DNA from: Chromatiales bacterium 21-64-14
Lineage (GTDB): Bacteria; Pseudomonadota; Gammaproteobacteria; 21-64-14
Assembly: GCA_002255365.1 (NCBI GenBank)
Contig: NCBI01000022.1
Location: forward strand, 1 to 64,000
Length of the DNA: 64,000 nucleotides
Reading direction: 5' to 3'
Below the pieces are notes generated by a model. That model was not told where the DNA came from. It made no database searches and saw only the letters and a program-made list of their open reading frames with translations. Numbering within the stretch: position 1 is the stretch's first letter; each line of letters starts with the position of its first letter. Position numbers and translations under genes: made by a program. This document shows positions 37,477 to 45,314 of the stretch, one piece after another.

Positions 37477-38556
37477 TCAAAACCGGATATGGGTAGACGC
37501 GTTCAGACTGTTACGGGCACCCCGCCAGTTGTCTACATGGTACTTGGTGAATGGCAGTCCGGTGAGTTCGAAGAACCGCGGCCAGCCGATCCGCTCGATC
37601 CAGTCGTTGATCCGCTCCCAGTCCTTGGCATCCTTTTTGTAGGTCTGGAGGATCCGCTTGACGATGGCCGTGGCTTCGGGCCAACGGGGCGGATTGTTGG
37701 GAATACCGGCGGCCACCAACTTCTGAAAGCTGGGAGCGCTGCGTGCGTTGGAATGATTGCCGCCCACCCAGATGGCCAGCTTGCTGTTCTCGGGGTCATT
37801 GATCTGCATGGGCGGGCAGGGCGGGTAGCACGCGCCGCAGCAAATGCATTTCTTTTCGTCCACTTCCAGGGACGGCTTTCCATCCACCAGGGCAGGCCGG
37901 ATAGCCGCCACCGGGCAGCGGGCCACCACCGAGGGACGCTCGCAGATGTTGGAAACCTGGCTGTGGTTGATCTTGGGCGGCTTGGTGTGCTGGATATTGA
38001 TGGCGATGTCGCCCTGCCCGCCGCAGTTGATTTGGCAGCACGAGGTTGTCATATGCACGCGGTTGGGCATGTCGCAGTTGCGGAACTCGTCGATGAGTTC
38101 GTCCATCATCGCCTTGACGACACCAGAAGCATCGGTGGCGGGGATGTCGCAGTGCAGCCATCCCTGGGTGTGGGACATCATTGCCACGGAGTTCTTGGTT
38201 CCGCCGACGATAAAGCCGGCTTCCTCCAGTGCCTGTTTGAGCGGCTCCACCTTGGAAGTATCCGAAACCATGTACTCGATGTTGCTGCGGATGGTGAACC
38301 GGACATAGCCGTCCGCGTACTTCTCGCCGATCTCACAAAGTTTACGCAGAGTAAAAACGTCCAGAATGCGCTGGGTACCGGCGCGGATGGTCCAGATTTC
38401 GTCCCCGCTGTAGGCTACGTGGCGCAGAACACCCGGCCCAGGGTGCTCGTGGTATTTCCACCGGCCGAAGTTCTTGCGCATCACCGGGTGCATGTACTGG
38501 AACCCGTCCGGGCATCCCGATTCGATGGGGGTACGCATCTGCGGTTGCTGTGCCAT
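37477..38556 (-). CDS. dsrB: Reverse dissimilatory sulfite reductase beta subunit
   Basis: A 359-residue subunit of the cytoplasmic siroheme-amide enzyme that oxidises sulfur bound to DsrC to sulfite. It has the siroheme/[4Fe-4S] ligand region (TSCCQINCGGQGDIAI) and an inserted ferredoxin segment (CICCGACYPPCPPM). The start ATG lies 110 bases after dsrA. Length is normal for DsrB. Confidence 0.97.
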   Translation of the reverse strand: MAQQPQMRTPIESGCPDGFQYMHPVMRKNFGRWKYHEHPGPGVLRHVAYSGDEIWTIRAGTQRILDVFTLRKLCEIGEKYADGYVRFTIRSNIEYMVSDTSKVEPLKQALEEAGFIVGGTKNSVAMMSHTQGWLHCDIPATDASGVVKAMMDELIDEFRNCDMPNRVHMTTSCCQINCGGQGDIAINIQHTKPPKINHSQVSNICERPSVVARCPVAAIRPALVDGKPSLEVDEKKCICCGACYPPCPPMQINDPENSKLAIWVGGNHSNARSAPSFQKLVAAGIPNNPPRWPEATAIVKRILQTYKKDAKDWERINDWIERIGWPRFFELTGLPFTKYHVDNWRGARNSLNASTHIRF

Positions 38557-38633
38557 TCTAATCTCCCACGGTCAAGCAAGTTGTGGTAACGGGCGTTCCA
38601 AATCCGGTCGCCGCTTCCGAACAAGTAAGGCCA

Positions 38634-38660
38634 CCCTGGCAGTGATGGTCACCGCCAGGG
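38634..38660 (-). other. Hairpin between dsrA and dsrB
   Basis: CCCTGGC (38634-38640) with GCCAGGG (38654-38660), continued after one mismatch by GTGA/TCAC around a TGG loop, gives an eleven-pair stem seven bases after the dsrA stop. No T-run. It is a likely RNA-stability or ribosome-spacing element between the two reductase genes. Confidence 0.6.
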
Positions 38661-38666
38661 CCAGGA

Positions 38667-39935
38667 TCACGCGCCAACTGCCTTCTGCTTCTCCTCGGCC
38701 TTGCGGCGGAACCACTTCTCCGCTTCCTCGTCCCAGCCGTCCATGCGCACGTAGGAACTCTTGCGCGGGTGAGAGACCATGTTGGGGTCGACTTCGAGGC
38801 CGACGCCTTCGAGGAAGTTCACCAGACCAATGCGGTCGATCATCTCGCCGCAACGCTCGTGCTCCAGGCCGTTTTCGGCCCAGAAGTCGATGGTGTTCTC
38901 GGCGATCTCGACGATGCGCTGATAATCCTCGTCCGTATCCATCTTCATGAACGGTACGATCACGGTTCCCATCATGTCGCCGATCTTCAGCGTGCGCTTG
39001 CCGCCCAGCAGGATGCTGACGCCCTTGTCGTCGCCGGGATGCAGCGCCTTGGGCATGACGTTCAGGCAATGCATGCACTTTACACAGTTGCGGTCGTCAA
39101 CGGTCAGCGTGTCGTCGTTATTAAGGGTCATGCAGTTGGTGGGGCAGCGGGTGGTGACGTTGTCGATCACGTACTGGCGGCCCTTCTTGGCGACGAATGC
39201 CTTCACTTCGTCCTGGTCGACCTTCATGTTATCCCGCCACGTGCCAATGATCGCGAAGTCGGAACGCTCGATGGCGTTCATGCAGTCGTTGGGGCAACCG
39301 GAGACCTTGAACTTGAACTTGTACGGCAGGGCGGGGCGATGGATGTCGTCGGTAAAGCGGGTCAGCAGGGTGCGATGGATCCGGTGTTCGTTGCAGTTGG
39401 ACATCTCGCAGCGCGCCGCGCCGACGCAGGACATCCCGGTACGCACGCATGGACCGGCGCCGCCCAGGTCGAATCCATAGTCATTGATTTCGTCGAAGAA
39501 GTGTTGAACATTCTCGCTGTTGGCCCCGATGAACATGATGTTCCCGGTCTGGCCGTGGAAAGTTACCAGGCCGGAACCCCACTTCTCCCAGCTGTCCGCG
39601 AGCTGGCGCAGGATGCCGGTGCTGTAGAAGTTACCCGCCGGCGGCTGCACCCGTAGGGTATGAAATTCCTTGGACTCCGGGAACTGCTTGCCGACCTCGG
39701 AGAAGCGCGGAATGATCCCGCCGCCGTAGCCAAACACGCTGATCGTACCGCCCTTCCAGTAGCCCTTGCGGGTCTCGTAGGAATGTTCAAGCTGGCCCAG
39801 GAGGTCATTGGCCATTCCGCGGATACGCCCGTCGTCATGCTGATCGCGGAGGCGCTTGATGCCGGAAACGAAGCTGGGCCACGGACCGGTCTCCAGTTCG
39901 TCCAATATCGGGGTTACGTGGGTGTCTTTAGCCAT
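38667..39935 (-). CDS. dsrA: Reverse dissimilatory sulfite reductase alpha subunit
   Basis: A 422-residue subunit of DsrAB. The coupled siroheme/[4Fe-4S] ligands lie in CVGAARCEMSNC and FKVSGCPNDCMNA; a ferredoxin insert shows RCPTNCMTL and NCVKCMHCLN. It is the first gene of the minus-strand operon, preceded by a strong AAGGAG site (39942-39947). With dsrEFH and dsrL nearby, the enzyme works in the oxidative direction. Confidence 0.97.
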   Translation of the reverse strand: MAKDTHVTPILDELETGPWPSFVSGIKRLRDQHDDGRIRGMANDLLGQLEHSYETRKGYWKGGTISVFGYGGGIIPRFSEVGKQFPESKEFHTLRVQPPAGNFYSTGILRQLADSWEKWGSGLVTFHGQTGNIMFIGANSENVQHFFDEINDYGFDLGGAGPCVRTGMSCVGAARCEMSNCNEHRIHRTLLTRFTDDIHRPALPYKFKFKVSGCPNDCMNAIERSDFAIIGTWRDNMKVDQDEVKAFVAKKGRQYVIDNVTTRCPTNCMTLNNDDTLTVDDRNCVKCMHCLNVMPKALHPGDDKGVSILLGGKRTLKIGDMMGTVIVPFMKMDTDEDYQRIVEIAENTIDFWAENGLEHERCGEMIDRIGLVNFLEGVGLEVDPNMVSHPRKSSYVRMDGWDEEAEKWFRRKAEEKQKAVGA

Positions 39936-40472
39936 GGCGGTCTCCTTGTTGGCGATTGTCTGTTACCCGGCGTACTGGCCGAACAAAAACAATTCGATCC
40001 GGATCGGTTGGAAGTGGGATGATGACCGTTTCATTATTTGGAGTAGCGCTGCCATCGCGGCGTGCACCCGAGGCAAGTCCTGTAAGCCGGTCACAAGTGT
40101 TGTTACTCGCATGATCAGGAAAGTTTAAATTGTGCGCAGCCCCACCGAACACCCTACCAAATTGGGTGCCTGGATCTGGTCGTTCTACCCCTAACGGGAT
40201 ATGGCGTTCAGGCTAGCCACTTGCCCCAGCGACCGGCAAGGTTCCAAAGGGCTGCGTTTCTTATGTAAAAACAGCGCCTTGCTTGATGTCTGCGTAACCG
40301 TTTATTCCCCGTCGCCGCGGTCGTAGCCAGCCTTGTTTCCGATCGCGGGCTATGGACCTTTTCTTAGCGGCTCAGTGTATTACAATTTGTGCCCTTGGAA
40401 CCATGATGGCGCCGGTCACTAGCGGGCACAATCAGACTCATTCATTAATTAAAGTTATAGATTTTAATAGAG
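39936..40472. promoter_or_regulatory. Divergent control region between dsrA and the accessory island
   Basis: About 537 bases with no open frame of note, separating two divergent units. It should hold the main dsr promoter (minus) and the promoter of the dioxygenase gene (plus), but I could not fix convincing -35/-10 pairs for either. AT content rises sharply at 40441-40472, running into the following gene. A small inverted repeat CCAAATTGG lies at about 40158. Confidence 0.5.
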
Positions 40473-41429
40473 ATGCAAATAATTAAATATAAAGATAAAA
40501 TTGATTCTCCTTTCTGCCTGGACGCGGAACATGCCTATCTGCGCTGGCGGGAGTGGAAATTGGCCGACTACCCGCGGGACGCGGCGCAGCTTATGGTTCC
40601 GCTGGCACGGGCGGACCAACTCACTGCGGGCGAGCGGGATGGAATCCTCGCCCGCTGTCGCAAGACCGGAATGGTGATCTACGCCCTCGCTTCAGGAGAC
40701 ATCGCGGACAAGGGGCTGGTCCGGCGCCTCGGCCAAGCGTTCGGGCTCGAGCGCCTGGACGGCAACCTGTGCGCGGACCACGACGGCATCTCGTCCGTGC
40801 AGATCATGGAGGCGGGTCGGCACCGGGACTACATTCCGTATACTGACCGGCGTTTGAACTGGCATACGGACGGCTATTACAACGCGCCGGACCGTCAGAT
40901 CAGAGCGGTCCTGATGCACTGCGTGATGAATGCGGAGGGCGGTGGAGAGAACGGGCTGCTGGACCATGAGATGGTATATCTGCACCTGCGCGATACGAAC
41001 CCACTCCATGTGGAAGCGTTGATGCAGCCCGACGCTATGACCATCCCCGCCAATGTGGAGAATGGACGCGAACTGCGCCCGGCACAAACCGGCCCCGTGT
41101 TCTCGATCGACCCTGGCACCGGCGCCCTCCATATGCGCTACACGGCCCGCAGCCGGAGTATCGCGTGGAAGAAGGACCGCGCCACCCAGGCGGCAGCGGC
41201 GGCGCTTGCGGAACTGGTGGCGGATGGCGCGCCCTTTGTGTTTCGCTACCGGCTTGCCCCGGGACAGGGGATCCTGTGCAACAATGTACTGCACTGCCGC
41301 ACCGCGTTCCGGGACGATGCGGCGGCGGGCCATCAGCGTTTGTTGTACCGGGCGCGGTTCTACGAGCGCATCCGCGGGACTGGGCCGGCGGAGTGTGTGA
41401 TGACGGAGGAGCGGACATGCTCTGGGTGA
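40473..41429 (+). CDS. TauD/TfdA-type 2-oxoglutarate/Fe(II) dioxygenase
   Basis: A 318-residue oxygenase of the TauD/gamma-butyrobetaine hydroxylase-like fold. The metal triad appears as HTD in NWHTDGYYN and a distal His in NNVLHCRTAF; Arg in LLYRARFYER would bind 2-oxoglutarate. The substrate is unknown. The first ~13 codons are very AT-rich (MQIIKYKDKID), unlike the rest. It is divergent from dsrA and leads a run of accessory genes; the next start lies inside its end, so translation is coupled. Confidence 0.8.
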   Translation: MQIIKYKDKIDSPFCLDAEHAYLRWREWKLADYPRDAAQLMVPLARADQLTAGERDGILARCRKTGMVIYALASGDIADKGLVRRLGQAFGLERLDGNLCADHDGISSVQIMEAGRHRDYIPYTDRRLNWHTDGYYNAPDRQIRAVLMHCVMNAEGGGENGLLDHEMVYLHLRDTNPLHVEALMQPDAMTIPANVENGRELRPAQTGPVFSIDPGTGALHMRYTARSRSIAWKKDRATQAAAAALAELVADGAPFVFRYRLAPGQGILCNNVLHCRTAFRDDAAAGHQRLLYRARFYERIRGTGPAECVMTEERTCSG

Positions 41430-41611
41430 GTGAAATCCTGCTGCAGAACCATGATCTCGGTTCATTCACGGAACTTGTGGGGCTGGTACAGCAACGGGCG
41501 CGGGACGGGGAGGTATTCCTGAGCATGGACGTCAAGCCGCCTTTCACGGACACGCCTGAGGACTGGGAAGACCGGCTGGAATCGGCATTTTCCGCCGCGC
41601 TGCGCGGATAA
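41417..41611 (+). CDS. Small uncharacterised protein overlapping the dioxygenase gene
   Basis: A 64-residue product (MLWVSEILLQNHDLGSF start) without recognised domain. The ATG lies 13 bases inside the end of the dioxygenase gene and the frame is open further upstream only as a shadow of that gene. It ends 14 bases before the Cas6-like gene, so it is bracketed tightly by real genes, which supports it. Confidence 0.6.
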   Translation: MLWVSEILLQNHDLGSFTELVGLVQQRARDGEVFLSMDVKPPFTDTPEDWEDRLESAFSAALRG

Positions 41612-41625
41612 ACACCGAGGTCCGA

Positions 41626-42324
41626 ATGTATTGGGACGATGATAACAAGCGCGCCGCGCCCTACGTACCGCCCGACGATATTGTCGATCTGGCCTTCGCC
41701 ATATCATGCCGGTGTCTGCCCCTGGACCATGCCTATGCGCTGTCCCAGGCCTTGCGCGAAGTGCTTCCCTGGTTGGTCGAAGATCCCGGCGCCGGGGTGC
41801 ACCTGATCCACGGCGCCGAATCGGGCAACGGCTGGTATCGTCCACAGGACGCCGAGAACGAATTGCTCTACCTCTCACGCCGCACGCGCCTGACCCTGCG
41901 GGTGCCCAAGGGCCGGCTGGAGGCGGCGCGCGCGCTCGAGGGCAGGACCCTGGACCTGGACGGCTATGCGCTCGAAGTAGGTAGCGGGACCCTGCGCCCC
42001 CTGAGCACGCTGCCGACGCTCTTTGCCCGGTATGTGGTGGCGCGTGAGGATCACGACGAACAACAGTTTCTGGAGAGCGCGATGGCGTGGCTCAAGGAAC
42101 TGGATATCTCGGCGCGCAAGATGCTCTCGGGAAGGGCCCACCCGATCCACACACCGGATGGCGAGCTGTTTACGCGCAGTCTGATGGTGGCGGAGCTGGA
42201 TCCAGAACAGTCCGTCCGGCTCCAGCAGACCGGGGTCGGACCCGGGCGTGCCATTGGCTGTGGCCTGTTCATCGCCCACAAGGGGATCGCGGCAGTAGGC
42301 AGCGGGCCGGAGAGCCGCGGGTAA
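41626..42324 (+). CDS. Cas6-like protein (Cmx6 type) outside any CRISPR locus
   Basis: A 232-residue protein resembling the Cas6/Cmx6 family. Recognised features are the N-terminal strand with LPLDHAYALSQAL, IHGAESGNGW, RTRLTLRVPKGRLEAARALEG, the LFTRSLMVAELDPEQSVRLQQ segment and the C-terminal glycine-rich loop GVGPGRAIGCGLFIAHKG, the hallmark of the RAMP fold. Cas6 proteins cut CRISPR precursor RNA, but no repeats or cas genes are present. It sits between small genes and a DsrC-like gene and may bind or cut another RNA. The assignment is by remembered family motifs. Confidence 0.75.
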   Translation: MYWDDDNKRAAPYVPPDDIVDLAFAISCRCLPLDHAYALSQALREVLPWLVEDPGAGVHLIHGAESGNGWYRPQDAENELLYLSRRTRLTLRVPKGRLEAARALEGRTLDLDGYALEVGSGTLRPLSTLPTLFARYVVAREDHDEQQFLESAMAWLKELDISARKMLSGRAHPIHTPDGELFTRSLMVAELDPEQSVRLQQTGVGPGRAIGCGLFIAHKGIAAVGSGPESRG

Positions 42325-42399
42325 CAAATTCATCTTCATCAACCGTGCGCCGGATGCTGCGATCCGGCCACCACCGTCAACGACGATACGGAGGAGAAA

Positions 42400-42741
42400 A
42401 TGGCACTGGAGGTAGGTGGAAAAACCCTGGAAACCACGGCCACCGGTTACCTGGTAAATCAGGACGAGTGGACCGAGGAACTGGCCCATGTGGTCGCGGC
42501 TGAGGAAGGCATCGAGCTCACGGACCGGCACTGGGACGTGATCAATTACCTGCGTGATCAGTTTTTCAACCACAGCGAGACCCAGCCCAATACCCGCACC
42601 ATGGTCAAAGACATGCAGGAAATCTGGGAGGGGGAGCGGGTGGACGCCAAGACCCTGTATAGCCTGTTCCCGAAGGATCCCAGTAAGCAGGGTGGACGCA
42701 TCGCGGGCCTGCCGGAGAGCCGGCGCAAGGGCGGTTATTGA
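42400..42741 (+). CDS. DsrC/TusE-like protein lacking both arm cysteines
   Basis: A 113-residue DsrC-family protein (MALEVGGKTLETTATGYL start; HWDVINYLRDQF) whose C-terminal arm ends GRIAGLPESRRKGGY: neither redox cysteine of true DsrC is present and the protein contains no Cys. Such forms (called RspA by some authors) are thought regulatory rather than sulfur carriers. A strong GGAGGAG site precedes it. It lies just after the Cas6-like gene. Confidence 0.85.
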   Translation: MALEVGGKTLETTATGYLVNQDEWTEELAHVVAAEEGIELTDRHWDVINYLRDQFFNHSETQPNTRTMVKDMQEIWEGERVDAKTLYSLFPKDPSKQGGRIAGLPESRRKGGY

Positions 42742-42857
42742 TGGTTGCCTAGCCCGATCTGGGTATGGAGCTCATGGGACAGCTATGTTAGCGTCCGAGA
42801 ACGAATTTGCCGCCCTGACGGCCCTGATCCACGTTTATTTTCCGGAGGAAAGGCAAC

Positions 42858-43061
42858 ATGAGTCAGAAGCAGGAATTAATCCAAAAAATGCTGAAAATGC
42901 AGCATAAATTCTCCGCCTACGAGCAGGAGAACGGGGTCAATCCGGAGGAGTTCTACGCCGCTCCCGAGGGGCATCCGCTGCATGGCTATCGGGAGGAATA
43001 CAACCGGCTCGCGCTCGAACTGCTGGAGCTGGCCCACGCCGAGGCGGGTTCCCACCGCTGA
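42858..43061 (+). CDS. Small conserved-looking protein of unknown function
   Basis: A 67-residue, mainly helical and charged product (MSQKQELIQKMLKMQHKF start) with no Cys and no domain I can name. GGAGGAAAGG gives an excellent ribosome site. It is the last plus-strand gene before a strong terminator, following the DsrC-like gene by 116 bases. Confidence 0.6.
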   Translation: MSQKQELIQKMLKMQHKFSAYEQENGVNPEEFYAAPEGHPLHGYREEYNRLALELLELAHAEAGSHR

Positions 43062-43089
43062 GGTCGGTTCCAAGCCGGTCGCAAGACCA

Positions 43090-43128
43090 CAGGGCCGTCG
43101 TCCGCGCTGACGCGGCCCTGTTTTTTTT
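43090..43128 (+). terminator. Rho-independent terminator ending the plus-strand run
   Basis: CAGGGCCG (43090-43097) pairs with CGGCCCTG (43113-43120), followed directly by eight T residues. It ends the transcript of the dioxygenase-Cas6-like-DsrC-like group. Confidence 0.85.
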
Positions 43129-43154
43129 ACCCACGGCATGGGCGTCGAATCAGG

Positions 43155-43290
43155 ACTAGAACCGGATCTCAAGAGCGCGGATCCGGCGTTCAGGCACGGC
43201 GCGCAGGCTACAACAACAAGTAGTGAGCACCGTAGCAGGGTTCGCAACGCCGCACGCGCGGCCGAGATGCATTTTGAGGTGGGTCCTACT
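43155..43290. repeat. MITE-like repeat, copy 2
   Basis: A 136-bp diverged copy of the element at 20103-20251. It starts ACTAGAACCGGATCTCAAG and ends with TTTTGAGGTGGGTCCTACT; internal blocks GGCGTTCAGGCA, TGAGCACCG and CGCAACGCCGCA match copy 1. Its last base coincides with the stop codon of the oxygenase gene on the minus strand, so it may have been inserted at, or supply, that stop. Confidence 0.7.
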
Positions 43291-43961
43291 CAAGTCTCGG
43301 CCCACATCCGGACCAAGTTCACGTAGACCCGGCCAATACGCGCGGTCTCCGGCGCGTCCGGGGCGTCCTGCAGGAGCCGTTCCCGCGCCAAGTGCAGATC
43401 GTAGAGCAACTCGCGTTTCGCCGGCTCACGCACCAGGCTCTGAACCCAGGTCACTGCCGCCAGCCGCGCGCCGGAGGTGACTTCGGTTACCCGGTGGAGG
43501 CTTGAGGCCGGATACAGTATTGCGTCTCCCGCGGGCAGTTTCACCGACTGATCGCCGAACTCGGTGCGCACCACCAATTCACCGCCGTCATAAACTTCGG
43601 GCGCGCTGAGGAAGAGGGTTACCGCAATGTCGGCGCGGTAGCGCGGGCCGGGCCCCATGACCGGATCGTCGACGTGTTCCCCGTAGCCCATGCCCTGTCC
43701 GTAGCGCGCGTAAAACGGGGTCGCGACCCGGTGGGGGAGCGCGGCACTTTTGTAGGTCGGGTGGTTTACCAGGGCGGTCATGACGATCCCGTTCAGCTGT
43801 TCGACCTGCCGGGCGTGCGGGGAGAGTTCCTGATTGCGCTTGACCCGCTGGGCAGCAGCGCCTGCCGACAAACGCCCATCGACGAACTCGGCCCCGGCGA
43901 GAAGCGTGTTGACCTCGTCGATCTGGGTGGCAGTCAAGACGGCGGGGATGCGTAGCAACAT
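43290..43961 (-). CDS. PKHD-type Fe(II)/2-oxoglutarate hydroxylase
   Basis: A 223-residue oxygenase of the PiuC/YbiX family, recognised by LLRIPAVLTATQIDEVNTLL, the HVDDPVM metal motif (His, Asp), GGELVVRTEFG and a distal His in SSLHRVTEVTSG, followed by Arg in GARLAAVTW. The family substrate is not established; members often accompany iron uptake genes. ATG at 43961 is preferred to the upstream start at 43988. It is the second of three different 2OG oxygenases in this island. Confidence 0.9.
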   Translation of the reverse strand: MLLRIPAVLTATQIDEVNTLLAGAEFVDGRLSAGAAAQRVKRNQELSPHARQVEQLNGIVMTALVNHPTYKSAALPHRVATPFYARYGQGMGYGEHVDDPVMGPGPRYRADIAVTLFLSAPEVYDGGELVVRTEFGDQSVKLPAGDAILYPASSLHRVTEVTSGARLAAVTWVQSLVREPAKRELLYDLHLARERLLQDAPDAPETARIGRVYVNLVRMWAET

Positions 43962-44078
43962 GGCCCTGAACTCCCCATGCGGCGCCATGGGTGGCCCGTC
44001 CGGGTAGACGAGACAGCGCCGGACGGTTTATCGTGCCCCGACAACCGAAAACCACCCGCCGGACGGAGGGCGAGCGGC

Positions 44079-44414
44079 ATGCAACTCAACGTGTTTCTGG
44101 ACGATCAATCCTACCCGATCGACGTGCCCCAGTACATCCTCGACGAAGGGCGCGACTTCTTCGACAGGATGGATCACGACATGGATCATGGGTGGCAGAT
44201 GAGCCGTCAGTGGGTGGACAATCCGGATCGGGTCCGGCGCTGCCAGATCGTGGCCGACCGCCTCCTTACCGCCCTGCACACGGGCCAAGAGGGGACGCTG
44301 ATGCTGATGGCCGGCTACATTCTGACCCGGATGCCGGGGATCACGGGCGTGCAGATCGATACCACCGGCGACATGCTGGCCACCGAAATGTTGATGGAGC
44401 AGCCCGACGTTTGA
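44079..44414 (+). CDS. Uncharacterised acidic protein
   Basis: A 111-residue acidic product (MQLNVFLDDQSYPIDVP start) with a central RMDHDMDHGWQMSRQW segment rich in Asp, His and Met that could bind metal, and no recognised domain. ATG at 44079 follows GGAGGG. It lies between two minus-strand genes. Confidence 0.6.
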   Translation: MQLNVFLDDQSYPIDVPQYILDEGRDFFDRMDHDMDHGWQMSRQWVDNPDRVRRCQIVADRLLTALHTGQEGTLMLMAGYILTRMPGITGVQIDTTGDMLATEMLMEQPDV

Positions 44415-44439
44415 TGTTACCGGTGACGCCACCGGCGGG

Positions 44440-44856
44440 TCACGGTTCGGCCGCGGCCCGGCTCAGGGTCTGCCGGAGGGCCGGTTCCTCGATCGGGAAG
44501 TAATGGATGGCATAGAAGTCGAAGCGCTGTCGCAGACGGGCCAAGTGCGGCGCGTCGGCGCGGTCCGCCAGGACGATCAGCCGGGTGCCGGGCGCACTGC
44601 TCTGGATCCCCGCTATCAGCGACTCCAGTGTGCTGATCCGGAAACTGTAGACCGGGCCGTAGACAAATTCCGCAACGATCACTTCAGGATTCAAGGTGCG
44701 CAGCATCGCGAGGGCCTCGCGCATGGAGCGGGCGGTCGCGGGGGCGAACCCGGCCGCGCGGTAGAGTGGGCCGAGATCGGGGAACCCGCCGGATGCCATG
44801 ACGGATAGCAGGGGCCGGCCGGACACCCCGGGCACGACCCCGCAGGGGTCTTTCAC
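44440..44856 (-). CDS. Receiver-like domain protein without conserved Asp
   Basis: A 138-residue protein whose alternating strands and helices (LLSVMASGG, PEVIVAEFVYG, TRLIVLADRAD, FYAIHYFPIEEPALRQTL) resemble a CheY-like fold. The usual phospho-acceptor Asp is Glu or Ala in VIVAEFV, so it is probably not phosphorylated. GTG start overlaps the stop of the acetyltransferase gene upstream by four bases. Role unknown. Confidence 0.6.
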   Translation of the reverse strand: MKDPCGVVPGVSGRPLLSVMASGGFPDLGPLYRAAGFAPATARSMREALAMLRTLNPEVIVAEFVYGPVYSFRISTLESLIAGIQSSAPGTRLIVLADRADAPHLARLRQRFDFYAIHYFPIEEPALRQTLSRAAAEP

Positions 44857-45281
44857 AGATCCTTCGCCATGCGTGTGTGGGGAATGAGACCGAACAGGGT
44901 GTGGGCAGTGGCAACCGCGGCGTAGCCGTGGGCCGCGTAGAAACCTGCGGCGCTCTCCCGGGCATCCAGTATGATGCGCCGCGCGCTGCCGGCGCGGGCA
45001 TGCCCTTCCAGGGACTGGAGCAGGAGGCGGCCGACCCCGCCGCCGCGTTGCGCCTCCTCCACGGCCATGAACCGGATCTGAGCTTCATCCCTGGAGTTGA
45101 AATGCAGCCGACCCACGCCTAGCAGGGTGGCGCCGCGGCAGGCCATGAGGTGGATGCTCTCCGTCTCCAGTGCGTCCCGTTCCGTGCCGGGAGGCTGATC
45201 CCAGGGCTGACGCAGGACGCGCCAGCGCAGATCGTAGTAGCGCCGGAATTCCTCGCCGGTGCGTGGAATGATGATCTGCAT
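44853..45281 (-). CDS. GNAT-family N-acetyltransferase
   Basis: A 142-residue acetyltransferase with the GNAT core: IRFMAVEEAQRGGGVGRLLL (motif A, acetyl-CoA pyrophosphate loop R-G-G-G-V-G), then AAGFYAAHGYA (motif B). The substrate cannot be inferred. It forms a two-gene unit with the receiver-like protein. Confidence 0.88.
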   Translation of the reverse strand: MQIIIPRTGEEFRRYYDLRWRVLRQPWDQPPGTERDALETESIHLMACRGATLLGVGRLHFNSRDEAQIRFMAVEEAQRGGGVGRLLLQSLEGHARAGSARRIILDARESAAGFYAAHGYAAVATAHTLFGLIPHTRMAKDL

Positions 45282-45314
45282 CGTGGTACAGCCGTGCCGG
45301 CGCGCGCGCAGCGC

